From assembly GCA_030374805.1 (NCBI GenBank), contig JARGSG010000041.1:1-64000 (forward strand): 64,000 bases of DNA, in the 5' to 3' direction. The notes under the pieces are model-generated. The model saw nothing but the letters and a program-made list of their open reading frames with translations, ran no database searches and was not told the DNA's origin. Position 1 is the stretch's first letter. Each line of letters begins with the position of its first letter. The DNA is from Gracilaria gracilis. Lineage: Eukaryota; Rhodophyta; Florideophyceae; Gracilariales; Gracilariaceae. The translations under genes and the position numbers were made by a program. Below are positions 11,537-21,700 of the stretch, in pieces.

Positions 11537-14500
11537 TTACTTGGATTTGGGGGATTTCATTTTTCGCACAAGTTCCTCGACCTTGGCCATACACGTCTTC
11601 CATTCCTTCTTAATTGCTGTGTCAGAAACAACTTCCAATAGCGACTGCGCTTCTTCCATCATGGCCGCATAACCACCCTTCTTTGAACACTCCGTACTGC
11701 TTAAATGTCTATCATTTGCCTCAATTCCTGGCGATGAAGGGCTTCGTACACCTTGTTGGACTCCTATCGTTTCCCGTGTGCGACACAAATCTTCGCCGTC
11801 AATTCCGGCGCGCGTGCTTCCCACCACCTCTCGATATTTTGATATCACGACGGGCGTCATTATTCCCATTCCTTTATCTATGGAACACTCCTGCCCCAAC
11901 GTCTGCATTTTATCCACGATCTTCGAGTCCCTCATTACCTTTGATATCACCTTCTTTTTCGTTTCTGGCGATCCATTACCATCCATTGCCAGTAACCCAT
12001 GTAGCACCCCAGTGAGAGCCTGCGGGAGAGGTCCATAGGATTCGCCTTGGGGGTTACTACGCGCGCTACCTTCGGGTTCTTCGCTCCACACCGCATGCTC
12101 CTTCAGATCCGATGGATGCTTTCCGGTTCGCGCATCAGCTGAGAGTGTCGGCTCCGTGCGTTCGTCTGGTACCACCGACCCGGTTTCACCTGGGACCTGA
12201 GGTTCTTCCCTTCCGTCAGGCACAGACTGATTAGCCTCCGTAGGAAATGGACACGGCTCCCCTTCGGCACGTCTTAACTGGTCTCCATCCCATTCAGCCT
12301 TCGCATCTCTTCCCGCCATCCACAATTCTGAACTTTGGTTCAGCTTCGATCGCTTCGGGGGTCGCTCCATGAAATCTTCATCTTCGTTCTCCCCCTCCTT
12401 TTTCTCTTTCTCTTTACTCCCCTTCGTATCTCCGACTCTGGTACGGCTGCCCTCCTCGCACTTGGACGTGGTGGTTGCTTCTTTGCGTGGTACCGGCACT
12501 TCAGTGAAATTCTTGCTCTGCTCTGCAACTGGGCCGCTAGCAGTGTTCAAGACGAGTTCAGGTCTTTTCCTAATCGACACACACTTTGGATCTCTCCCCG
12601 TCCAGTAGAAAGGAGAACTTTCTACGTACCTCTCCCCGTTACGCTCGTACATTTCCTTCAGGGACTGCAGCCGTGTTTGCACATCTTTCCTATACCCTTT
12701 AAAGGTATATGACTTGTACATGGCTGTCATGTACAATTGCACAGCAGCATAGTCTCCTTCAAGAAACAAACGATGGTTCTTTGACACTATGGAAACATGA
12801 TATGCCACGTAAAAACCACATTCCAATCCGTTCTGTACATCCTTCTTGACAGGGTAAAAGGATACTCTTTCTTTCAATTGCGTAACAGTAAGTTTCCGAG
12901 TTCCAGGATATGCCGCCACGAGGTAATGGAATATATTGTCCCTCATTCCCTCTTGCGGTGACCCTTTCTCCATGCTATCAATCCAAAACACAGCAGCTTT
13001 CTTCTCCGTCGGTGGGGCTTTGGTCCTCCTCACCTGCTCCATTTCCTGCAGAACACTGGGGAAATTCACAACCACAGCCAGAGTCCAATGGTTTGCCCCC
13101 ACCATAGGTAACAACGTAATACGTGAAAACCATGTTCGTTGATGCCATAATAAAGTCCTACCAGCAACAGATTTTGTCCTTCTCTTGAGCGTTTCCAATG
13201 GTTCCTTGCCTTCGTGCAGAACCGTTCCAAACCAACCCTCCAACATAAGTGAGTCCATGAGGTAAACATCGGGTAAACAATCAGTGTGCCAATTCGACAG
13301 ATACTGGATGGTGAACATCACTGCACTATCCGATGCCATGTTAAACGTTGTAATTCGCTTATGATCTTCTTGGAACAACTCAAACCGGTTACCGGATACC
13401 CCTCCCTTCACCTTTACGGCAATTTCTTTGGCGCGATTCTTCTTGTATTGAGCAATTGCGATCTCTACTATCTCTCCCAAGTCGAAGGTTTTCTTAGTTC
13501 CACCTTTCTTCATAACTTCCTTCACCCTATCGCGGACTATCTTCATTACCTCAAACTTCTCCTTCTTTAACACTATCTCCTCGGCATCTTCTCCATCCTC
13601 CTCTTCCGCCTCCTCATTTACGCGACCTTCCAGCTCATTGACACGTGCTGCAGTCCCAGGCTGTGTCCAGTCTATATATGACTCCCAACCCGGGGGTGGG
13701 CCCTTCAATAATGTGAGCGTCGCCTTCTTCCCAGATTTCTTGCGTCCCCTTCCCTTCCCGTCCACCTCGCTTCCAGTACTATCTGTGAACTTATAATCGC
13801 AGTCCATCCCTTCATGACTTCGACTTTTCCAAAGCTCAACTCTATCCTTAATCTTCTCTGGTGACCAGTTCTTTACGATGTGCAACGTCCGCCGATTGAA
13901 CACTGCTATACCGTCAGATTCTAATTCGCACAGATATGGCACCACACCAGCTCTCAATAGCCTTTGAGCTCCAGATATGTAGCCTTGTATAGTGGGCGTC
14001 ACATTCTTTTTCGTATTCTTAGCGGATTCGGGTTTGGGTTTCAACTCTTTCGGAGAGAGGAATTCAATGGCATACCTACTGCTCTCTTCCGTATCTTCTT
14101 TCAGCTCCTCGTATGCGTCAAGGAGCTTCTGTTGCGTCATTGCAGGCATTCGCCGACGGCGTTTCCCAGAAGCCAACATCTTCTCGCTTTCGCGCCATTG
14201 CCAGTACTCCTGGAGACGTCCAAAGCTTTCGACCTGCTGCATGACTGTGAAGGGTTCAGGCCTCGACTCTGTGGCCTCTAGGTGATGCCACATCACTGCC
14301 CCATGTGTCACCACTGAAATAGGGCGGCCGAACTCTGTTATACTACTGAGATCTACCACCTGATACGGTAACAGCTTGATTTGCATCATATGCGCTGCGG
14401 CTAAAAGACGATGACCCCCGCCAATAACAACCAGCAGACCTTTGGGAAACTTCACATCCGATTCCACCACGAGGACAGCTTGGTCACAACGGAACCTATG

Positions 14501-14671
14501 TGGCTCCCCAATATCTTTGCACACACGTTCCAAGTTCGTCTTCATTGAATGGCGCCCAGTGAATGGGCCAACGAATAAATCGATGTGCGCATAGCGTACC
14601 TTACTGAATCTCGCGTCGCATATTCTCTCAAACACAAGCGTAGACAAAGAGCTCTTTCCTTTGCTTGCCAT
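11537..14671 (-). CDS. Gene A: ParB-like N-terminal domain fused to a Ulp1/C48 cysteine protease
   Basis: This is one intact 1044-residue frame from ATG. Residues ~25-110 resemble a ParB N-terminal fold: HIDLFVGPFTGR, then VVIGGGHRLLAAAHMM (81-96, the position of the ParB G-x-x-R box), then LLPYQVVDL. Residues ~445-640 form a C48 (Ulp1/SENP) papain-like protease with His528 (ANHWTLAVVV), Asp565 (WIDSM), the Q613-N614 oxyanion pair and Cys618 (LECGFYVAYH), in canonical order. Basic NLS-like (KRRRR, RGRKKSGKK), acidic and disordered segments link and follow these domains. The likely role is deconjugation of SUMO or a related modifier, or polyprotein cleavage, by a DNA-bound protein. Ulp1-type proteases are often carried by eukaryotic transposons; the ParB-like call is the weaker half. 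It diverges from gene B. A decayed paralogue lies at 51.44-53.25 kb. Confidence 0.8.
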   Translation of the reverse strand: MASKGKSSLSTLVFERICDARFSKVRYAHIDLFVGPFTGRHSMKTNLERVCKDIGEPHRFRCDQAVLVVESDVKFPKGLLVVIGGGHRLLAAAHMMQIKLLPYQVVDLSSITEFGRPISVVTHGAVMWHHLEATESRPEPFTVMQQVESFGRLQEYWQWRESEKMLASGKRRRRMPAMTQQKLLDAYEELKEDTEESSRYAIEFLSPKELKPKPESAKNTKKNVTPTIQGYISGAQRLLRAGVVPYLCELESDGIAVFNRRTLHIVKNWSPEKIKDRVELWKSRSHEGMDCDYKFTDSTGSEVDGKGRGRKKSGKKATLTLLKGPPPGWESYIDWTQPGTAARVNELEGRVNEEAEEEDGEDAEEIVLKKEKFEVMKIVRDRVKEVMKKGGTKKTFDLGEIVEIAIAQYKKNRAKEIAVKVKGGVSGNRFELFQEDHKRITTFNMASDSAVMFTIQYLSNWHTDCLPDVYLMDSLMLEGWFGTVLHEGKEPLETLKRRTKSVAGRTLLWHQRTWFSRITLLPMVGANHWTLAVVVNFPSVLQEMEQVRRTKAPPTEKKAAVFWIDSMEKGSPQEGMRDNIFHYLVAAYPGTRKLTVTQLKERVSFYPVKKDVQNGLECGFYVAYHVSIVSKNHRLFLEGDYAAVQLYMTAMYKSYTFKGYRKDVQTRLQSLKEMYERNGERYVESSPFYWTGRDPKCVSIRKRPELVLNTASGPVAEQSKNFTEVPVPRKEATTTSKCEEGSRTRVGDTKGSKEKEKKEGENEDEDFMERPPKRSKLNQSSELWMAGRDAKAEWDGDQLRRAEGEPCPFPTEANQSVPDGREEPQVPGETGSVVPDERTEPTLSADARTGKHPSDLKEHAVWSEEPEGSARSNPQGESYGPLPQALTGVLHGLLAMDGNGSPETKKKVISKVMRDSKIVDKMQTLGQECSIDKGMGIMTPVVISKYREVVGSTRAGIDGEDLCRTRETIGVQQGVRSPSSPGIEANDRHLSSTECSKKGGYAAMMEEAQSLLEVVSDTAIKKEWKTCMAKVEELVRKMKSPKSK

Positions 14672-14861
14672 ATTTCACGTCCGAGAGGGGGAGTACCCGT
14701 AACGATTAGAGGCACGAAGCTTATCACGGCAACAAGAAAGCGTCTTCACAATGACCTCCACGAAGCTAAAACGATGCGCGGCGTGTCACGGTAGAATGGC
14801 GGCGGGCGAAGCTCCTTGCGCAAAGTACGACGACCAGCACGGGCAGGAACGCGCTAACTCA

Positions 14862-14882
14862 AGGACAAAGTCCTGCATTTCG
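14862..14882. promoter_or_regulatory. Palindromic site, partial copy 1
   Basis: AGGACAAAGTCCTGCATTTCG keeps the AGGAC/GTCCT centre and the right arm TCCTGCATTT of the other two sites but lacks the left TGC. It is 191 bp upstream of gene A's ATG. Confidence 0.5.
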
Positions 14883-15159
14883 ACACCCCCCCCCCCCCCC
14901 CATAACCATCACCCATGCACCAGTTCGCCCTCGCCTGCGCGTACCGCCCACGTGGCACGTATTGCAAGTCCATATTTCTCTATAACTTTCTGAAATTTTT
15001 CGCCCTCCACCAACAAGGGTACATGAATCAGCCAAAGGCGCCACAGAGGGAACAGAGTTTTATATTGCTGCTTGTCGTCCTTTACACCAACAACACGTGT
15101 TCGTTGTCAGATACACAGGTGCCCTGTATCTATAACTCCCCAAAAATATCTCCCCCCCA

Positions 15160-15184
15160 AAATGCGGGATAATGTCCTGCATTT
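15160..15184. promoter_or_regulatory. Palindromic site, imperfect copy 2
   Basis: The 25 nt site has left arm AAATGCGGGATA, one central A and right arm TGTCCTGCATTT. It differs from perfect symmetry at two positions in the left arm. The right arm is identical to that of copy 3. Confidence 0.65.
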
Positions 15185-15477
15185 CACTGTAAGGAAATCT
15201 ATGCTCTGAACACACCGCGTATTCGCCAGGTGCAAATGCCGTAGCCACACATATCTCAACTTGCACGGCTACATGTTCTGCCCCTTCTTGTTCATTCACA
15301 TAACGTGACACGTGCGGGTTGCATCAACCAATTACAACACGTTACATGTCTCTACAAGCAACAGGCCATGGAGTGTTTAAGGAGGGCTATTCGCTTCCAC
15401 TCGAGTCTCGATCTCCGGATCTCCCTCGTACCAACACCTGTTTTCCCGGTTTTTTTACTTATTCACTGCCGGTTACG

Positions 15478-15502
15478 AAATGCAGGACAATGTCCTGCAT
15501 TT
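15478..15502. promoter_or_regulatory. Palindromic site, perfect copy 3
   Basis: Arms AAATGCAGGACA and TGTCCTGCATTT are exact reverse complements around one A. Symmetry continues outward (TACG...CGTA) if one extra T is allowed. It lies 445 bp upstream of gene B's ATG. Twelve-base arms around a single base suit a homodimeric DNA-binding protein such as a ParB-like factor. Confidence 0.75.
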
Positions 15503-15946
15503 TCGTACTTCACTCCTGAAGCGTTCAACCGGCCCTCCATCCCCCGGGGCATACCACACGCGCTTCCCTACACACCATACACGCCATGTTACACCTCTCT
15601 CGAACTCCCTTCTCACACAAAGAGTTGAGACTTGGTTAGCTTCCCACCGCAGCTAAAGGATTCTACAACTGCCCCGCCATTCTTTTCTCTCCTGAACTTT
15701 GCCTGCTGATGGGATCATCTGTTGCGCCCTTCTTGCCCCCCTCCTTTGCCGCCGATCTTCACCACCACCTCCACATTCCTCTTTCTCTATCACATTTTTC
15801 GTTTTCTTCTACCTGTACCGCGCCTCGTCTCGGGAACTTCGTCGAACCTTTGGACGGCTCTCGCCCCATTTTGTCCATCTTGCCTACTACGACTGCGTGG
15901 GTACAACCGCTCCTTCGATTTCAGGGTTGCGAATATACATATTGCA

Positions 15947-17725
15947 ATGTCTTACGGAACTATGAGACCAGAGCTACAAAGGCTACCGGGATCCTTTACA
16001 AAACCAATCCAGGTGCTCATCGACGAGCATGATCTCACCCCCGAAGACTGCGCTGCCGATCGTTCTTCTACCGCTAAATCCTGGAAGGCGGCCTATGATG
16101 GTCTCCTCTATGGTTTTGGCTTTGGCATGGTTGTGCACGGCTTAACTCCTAGTGAGTTTGCAAGGATGCATAAATACCTAAAAACGGACAAGCGCTGTGG
16201 AGATATGGTGAGTGGGTTATACACCAAACTTACCCCACAGTCCAAGGAGAACAGGTACCGTGGTTTAAATTCTGATGCTTATCTTGTTCGCCTGGGTGAA
16301 AGGAACGAAGAATGCGAAGTCCTTGAGGCTTTAATTATTTCTCACCAATACATACTATGTCGTATTCTTGAGAGAGGACTACTCCCGGATGTTGACAAGC
16401 TTGAAGAGTTCCACCCGGATCCCGAATTGAGAATTGTCACCACCGTTAATTGCCGCTTTACCGTCCATATCCCACGCTTGAACGGTATCACGGACTATAT
16501 CCGAATTGTAGAGGGTAATATCCACAAAGTGAGAGTGGAGAAGTCCAGGAGCACACTCATGGGCGTAGATATGAAACTAGGGAACTCTGGTAACCAACGT
16601 TGGGATTGTGGGTGGGGAAGAAATGCTCGCCAAGCATGCGAGAATGATGATGACGGAATGTACGTTGTGTACACCGTACTTCCAACTTCGAACGGGGGTT
16701 TCTTCGTGGAAATGCTTCAAGAAGCCGGCATATACGTCACTGCAACTGAGCACGTAGCTCGCGGGTTTACAGGAGCACGGCATGGCGCGACTGGGAAGTA
16801 TTATGAGTTCGTCCCTCCCACACACCCTGAAGATGACAGAATGACCCGTACTTTCTGGATGGCTCTTGGAAGTTCTATTGTTCTGCCCTCTTCAATTGTT
16901 GTTCGATTCGGCGGACATTGGAGCTACGATATTCAGGTTTTTGGTTATGTAATCAATGCCACAACATTGAAGAAGGGGGAGCAGATTGTGTACCTATGGC
17001 GCGACGAATTGGAGGCCTATGAAACAATGGACGAATATGGTAACAGAACCGAGCTAATGAAACATGACGAGAAGGTGGGAATCCAGTTTCTCAACTGGCG
17101 TCCGTTTTTCGTGGACCATCCCGAGGAGAAAGGGTTGATGGTAGGAACTATTCCAACAGCACTGGAGGTAGATTTGAAGTCCCCTGCGAGGAAGAAAATG
17201 CTGGAATCTATGTACGACGCTTTAGACAATGGTACCAAAATCCAGGACGTCTATCGCCAAAACCCTGTGCTGAAGTTGGTGGCCAAAAAACAAGGTGTGA
17301 ACTACTCGGAAGACGACGAGAAGGAAATACGTCGAATGTGGCTGGGGGAAGGAGATCAATGGATGTTCAACGACGTTCCTTTCGCAGCTATGGAGCTCTT
17401 ACTTGGAGAAAAGTTGTCTTTCCCATTGGACCTGGCGGACCTCAGACCGGCTATGCTCAAGCAAATCGTAGAAAAGCAGGGAACTGGACCACATAGGCGG
17501 CACCGCAGTGAAGGTTCCAGTGATGATGGGCCAAACGCAGAGTTTAGTGACAGCGCGGAGAATAGCGATGTATCTAGTACAGATGAAGACTCTGACAGCA
17601 GTATGGAGGGTTTGGAAAAGCCGGACCACGATGCAAATAATGCTACTGCACAAAGCAACCCCGCCGCGGCAACCAATGGCCGTAAAAGGCCCCTTAGCAA
17701 GAAACAACCAGCTAAAAGAATGTAA
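15947..17725 (+). CDS. Gene B: orphan 592-residue protein with acidic/basic tail
   Basis: The frame is open from 15722, but the first ATG is at 15947 (MSYGTMRPELQ), which I take as the start. The body (~1-500) looks globular: LLYGFGFGMVVHGLTPSEFARM, RFTVHIPRLNGITDYIRI, GWGRNARQ, WMALGSSIVLPSSIVVRFGG. The last ~90 residues are Ser/Asp/Glu-rich and end in a basic NLS-like stretch (GRKRPLSKKQPAKRM), so nuclear action is likely. I recognise no family. It is intact, sits between the protease gene (divergent) and the recombinase gene (convergent), and shares their state of preservation, so it is probably the third gene of the same element. A capsid-like, replication or DNA-binding role would all be guesses. 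Confidence 0.75.
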   Translation: MSYGTMRPELQRLPGSFTKPIQVLIDEHDLTPEDCAADRSSTAKSWKAAYDGLLYGFGFGMVVHGLTPSEFARMHKYLKTDKRCGDMVSGLYTKLTPQSKENRYRGLNSDAYLVRLGERNEECEVLEALIISHQYILCRILERGLLPDVDKLEEFHPDPELRIVTTVNCRFTVHIPRLNGITDYIRIVEGNIHKVRVEKSRSTLMGVDMKLGNSGNQRWDCGWGRNARQACENDDDGMYVVYTVLPTSNGGFFVEMLQEAGIYVTATEHVARGFTGARHGATGKYYEFVPPTHPEDDRMTRTFWMALGSSIVLPSSIVVRFGGHWSYDIQVFGYVINATTLKKGEQIVYLWRDELEAYETMDEYGNRTELMKHDEKVGIQFLNWRPFFVDHPEEKGLMVGTIPTALEVDLKSPARKKMLESMYDALDNGTKIQDVYRQNPVLKLVAKKQGVNYSEDDEKEIRRMWLGEGDQWMFNDVPFAAMELLLGEKLSFPLDLADLRPAMLKQIVEKQGTGPHRRHRSEGSSDDGPNAEFSDSAENSDVSSTDEDSDSSMEGLEKPDHDANNATAQSNPAAATNGRKRPLSKKQPAKRM

Positions 17726-18786
17726 TGCTGGGGTATTCAAACCAACAGTGATACTTTTACCAAACTATTGGGATGCGCTTACTTCGGCAAGGCCTCTAAC
17801 TGGCTGTTCGAACAACAACTACTGGCCTCCGATTTACTGAGGTTACGTATAGAACCGTAACGAAGCATATCTCGCAACCGAAACAAAGGTGCTCATCATA
17901 CCGGCCCCCTCACAGCTTCCACCTGTACGACTCACCAAACGTTCCCCTTCCCCCCTGCCCCCAGCTCCAAATGCCGAACGCATTTCCCAACATGGGTGCA
18001 CAGCGCACTCACTCACGTCGTCTTTCAGAACACATAAGCCGCTGCCCGTCTCCAACCACAAGCTCCCGCTCAACTTATTCGCAAAGGTGTTTCCCGGTTT
18101 TCTACATTTTGGGGGGCATGTTTTTGCTCACTCCTTCCCTATCATACGTTACTCCGCTTTACACGAGCATCTGTTACATTCTTACATTATCAGATCATCC
18201 ATGACACTCCCCCTTACGTACTGTACCACCTTTTTTCCCAGTTTCCTACAAGTTCTTCCCGTTCTACTCTCTCCTCCTCAGAGTTTCGATGGCTCGCCCT
18301 ACTACAGCGCCGTTTTTGCACATCTCACAGCACAACGGAGCTGTCACGAATGCGTCAATGTTTCCCGAGGAGGGTGTTGGAGACCTGAGCTCTTCACATT
18401 GCGGAAACACTCCCCTTTTTTACTCCCACTATATATGTACAATTGACCAACTTTCACTGTACATATTTCGTTCTTCCTTACTCTCTAATGCAACTTGTGG
18501 CGGGCACGGCGAACAATTTCCTCATCTTCATCCACATCCTCTTCTTCCACCCGCTCGAGAACATCCTAATCCTCTTCTTCCACCTCACCCCCAAGTGAGA
18601 AAATATGTCTTCCAGTTCATCTTGGAAGCCATTTCTCTCGCTCTCCAGGTCACTGTTGTCTTCCAGAGTCCTAGGATGGCTATCACCCACATGAATGCCC
18701 TGAGTTCTAACCATCACTCTCTAATTTAATTCAGTCCTAGCAAGTGCAAATGAAGCTGGTATTCACTTTCTGCACCCTCCACCACA
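17726..18786. other. Intergenic region between convergent genes B and C
   Basis: Only C/T-rich low-complexity frames on the plus strand are present here and none looks real. It should hold the 3' ends of both genes. No repeat shared with the A/B promoter was found. Confidence 0.5.
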
Positions 18787-21700
18787 TTACTTCTCCTCTT
18801 CGTTTACCTTGTTGTCGCTTTCGTCGTTATCATTGTCGTCGTCATCGTCGTCTTCATCGTCTTTATCGGCATCATCATCATCATCTGCGTCATCACTATC
18901 GTTCAATCCATTATGAAAGATTGTGTCCTTCATGTCGCATTCTTCATCCTCCTCCTCGGAATCCTCGCCCAGCAGGATGCAAAAGTGTTTCGTAAGCAAC
19001 GCCATGATGTCTTGGAAGTCTGTGCTGTAACTTGACATGTACGTTCCCCTCAATTGCTCCACGGAGGTGTTCATCTGCTTCGCCATGAGGTCCAAGAATC
19101 GGTCTTCGCTAATTGTGTTTCCATTTCTGTCCCGGTACTTCCCGTTACGGTACTCGTGCAACATTTGCGTCGCGAAGCTTGTTCTAAGGGTCATCGCGGT
19201 CACCGACTTCAGTGAGCGGTGAACTCCTTTCATAAACGTGCGAATTGAAGACGAAATGTGTCGTGACGTCAAGCATTTACCGGATTGAGTATGCAACAGC
19301 AGCGGCTTGTACTTTCGGAACGTTTTTGAATGAACCACGTTGGTTTTACTCTTGATGATTGGTAAAACAACGTGAACATGAAACGTCATATACTGCAGTA
19401 CGAAGCGTGGAAGGTTCACATTCGGGACGTCTAAAGCACGTGCGGTTTTCTCACGGAAGGTTTGAACTTCAATGACACCCGGGGGAGTGCTGTCGATATC
19501 GATATCGTACGCCTCTTCTAAAAGCTTCCTCGGGGGACATTTTAACCTCGCATACGCTTGTGGCCGCTGACCACCACCCGTGAGCGCAAGCAGGCCAACG
19601 AAGTTGATACACCACTTGTTGAGGAGCCCTCGCGTGCTCCCAAGCCTTGCAATCGCTTTTTTCTTCGACTTGGTTTCCACATTAACCAGATATGTTTCAA
19701 TGATTCCACCCAAATGTGCTCGTGCCAGAGATATTCCTTTCTTGACGTGCTCCGCGGAAACGATCGTTTGCTTCTGCAGCCGTTCCTCCGCGTTTTGCCG
19801 TGTTCTCCTCTCTTCCCTGGAGCGCCGCTTGCCGGCATTAAAGGTGCTGTTCAAATACCACTGTACCCGTTTCATCTCCTGCTTCTTCTCGGCATTACTT
19901 GTGTACAGCTGTGCATAATCACTCACAATGGACAGCGTATAGCATTTGCTCACAACAGTGTTGGCCGACGAGGTGATAATGAAGTAATTGATGAACGAAC
20001 GGACCAGATCAACGTTTGCCATTCGTTCGAACAATGCTCCCGGTCTCCACCCTTCAAACTGCTTCATGACTTTTGCCGCAATGCACCAGCGCATAAATTG
20101 TCCAACAATACTTTTTAACGTGGAGAAGCTGCCGGACACGGACCCGTTAAGCATCACTGATGGCTTGAAGCGAGTATTGTAGATGGTTTCCAGATCTTCG
20201 CAGTTGTGTTCGGTGATCCGAAGTCCCGGGTAAGTGATGGCGCCCTTTGCACACTTCTGGTTATCCTTCAATATAGCATTGTCACTCGTGAAGTACTCTG
20301 GATAGCGTGCTAGTACTATTTGTACCATTTCTCTCCACTGAACATGCTTTGGCTGCGTTCTCAACCGTTGCTCCCTGGCCTCCATGCGTTGCTTTCTTCT
20401 TTCCGCCTCTGAAATCTTCCTTTTACCCCCTCCGGCTGGAAAGCCTTTTCCGCTCACTATTAGGAAGACCGTGTCGACCTTCAAACATTTCCACAACTGT
20501 GCCGAATATGTCGTCGTTCGCGTTTCTTAACATGTCTTCTTGCTGAGAAACGAGATTTCTAAGGTAATCAGCAGCATCATGGGACTGAGAACCGTGTTGT
20601 TCGTTCTGTTGACTGCCACCCTGGCCTGGGTCTGCGTCTGGCTGCTTCGGATGCTGCTCTTCTTCTGGCGGTTGTTGCGAGATCCTATGCTCATGCTCCT
20701 CAACTTGATCAGGCTTTACTCGTCTCATGCGTACACCGCCATGTGGCGGTTGAGCACATGTTTCTGGCGCAGCGTCATTTGCACGGCTACCTCGAATTAT
20801 ATCCAGAATGGTGGGTTCCACAGCCCGAGTGCTACTGCTACCCCGTGCGTTTTCGATTCAACACATTCGAATGAAGTTCATCCTCCGTGATTGAAAAACG
20901 AAGAGCCTTACGCACTCTGGCTCCACTGCCACTACTGCCAGAGGTAGTTGCGCGAACTGGTTCTTCGTGGCACTCTCTGTGCAAGTTGTGTTCCTCGTCC
21001 TCACTACAAGGGTGCAACGGTCTCTTCAGGCGGCGCGGACTGTTGAGCACGTTCACGCCACGCATGCCGACCACAGCTTTCTCAACGCCGGATTGCGCGA
21101 CTGTAGTTTGCACTCCTTCGTTAGCAGCTGCGTCGCGGCCCACCTGCGCTGCTGCATCATCAGCAGATGTGGCTTCTACGTTTCTGACGTCCTCAATACT
21201 GCTGGCTCCCGAAAGTGTTGGTCTGTGAGTCACCCGTTTCAATCGTTTCTTTCCACTCGCACAGGGTTCATCATCTTGTTCATCTTCAGGGCTTCGACGG
21301 GCGGGCCATTGCCGTACTGAGGCACGGTACAGCTCATTCAAATCGTCCCCAATTCCATTTCCAAACATATCGCCGCCCTCTTCAACATTCCATTCTGAAA
21401 TGATCGCTGCTTCCGGCGGAGCATTGCTAATATCCTTCAATACTGGCCTTCCAACACCCTGGTCAATGTCTGCTCTCGATTTTGGTAGAACGAGTTCCAT
21501 TTGTCTACCTTCGTTCAGTACGGATGAGGATGAAGAACTCGTATTACCGTGTTCCTCTTCAGAAGAAGAAACGACAACGGGGCTGTTGTTTTCACGATAC
21601 GTTTGCATCAGTTCCTGCATCGCACTCATTGTGCTTCTCACACCTTGCCCGATCGCTCCATTTTTCCGTGGTATCGTCTTCCTGTTGAGGCCATGTTCGT

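Larger units (their letters stand above)
14672..15946. promoter_or_regulatory. Shared divergent regulatory region of genes A and B
   Basis: This 1.27 kb region separates the ATGs of the two divergent genes. It holds three related palindromic sites (14862-14882, 15160-15184, 15478-15502), a run of 16 C (14886-14901), and several CACGTG/GTGACACG-type motifs near 14950 and 15300. There is no convincing open frame. The layout suits joint control of A and B, or an origin or segregation locus, but only the repeats are seen directly. Confidence 0.5.

Noticed and set aside
11614-14285. Plus-strand open frames inside gene A and minus-strand frames inside gene B
   Set aside because: They are shadows of long, domain-bearing genes on the other strand and have skewed Ser/Pro/Phe composition.
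11537-14671. Sulfiredoxin rather than ParB identity for the gene A N-terminus
   Set aside because: Sulfiredoxin and ParB share a fold, but the sulfiredoxin active-site Cys (GCHR) is absent: the motif reads GGGHR. ParB-like is therefore preferred, with moderate confidence only.
15722-15946. N-terminal extension of gene B to 15722
   Set aside because: The extension starts at TTG, is Pro/Phe/Leu-rich from a C/T-rich leader and precedes a good ATG at 15947.
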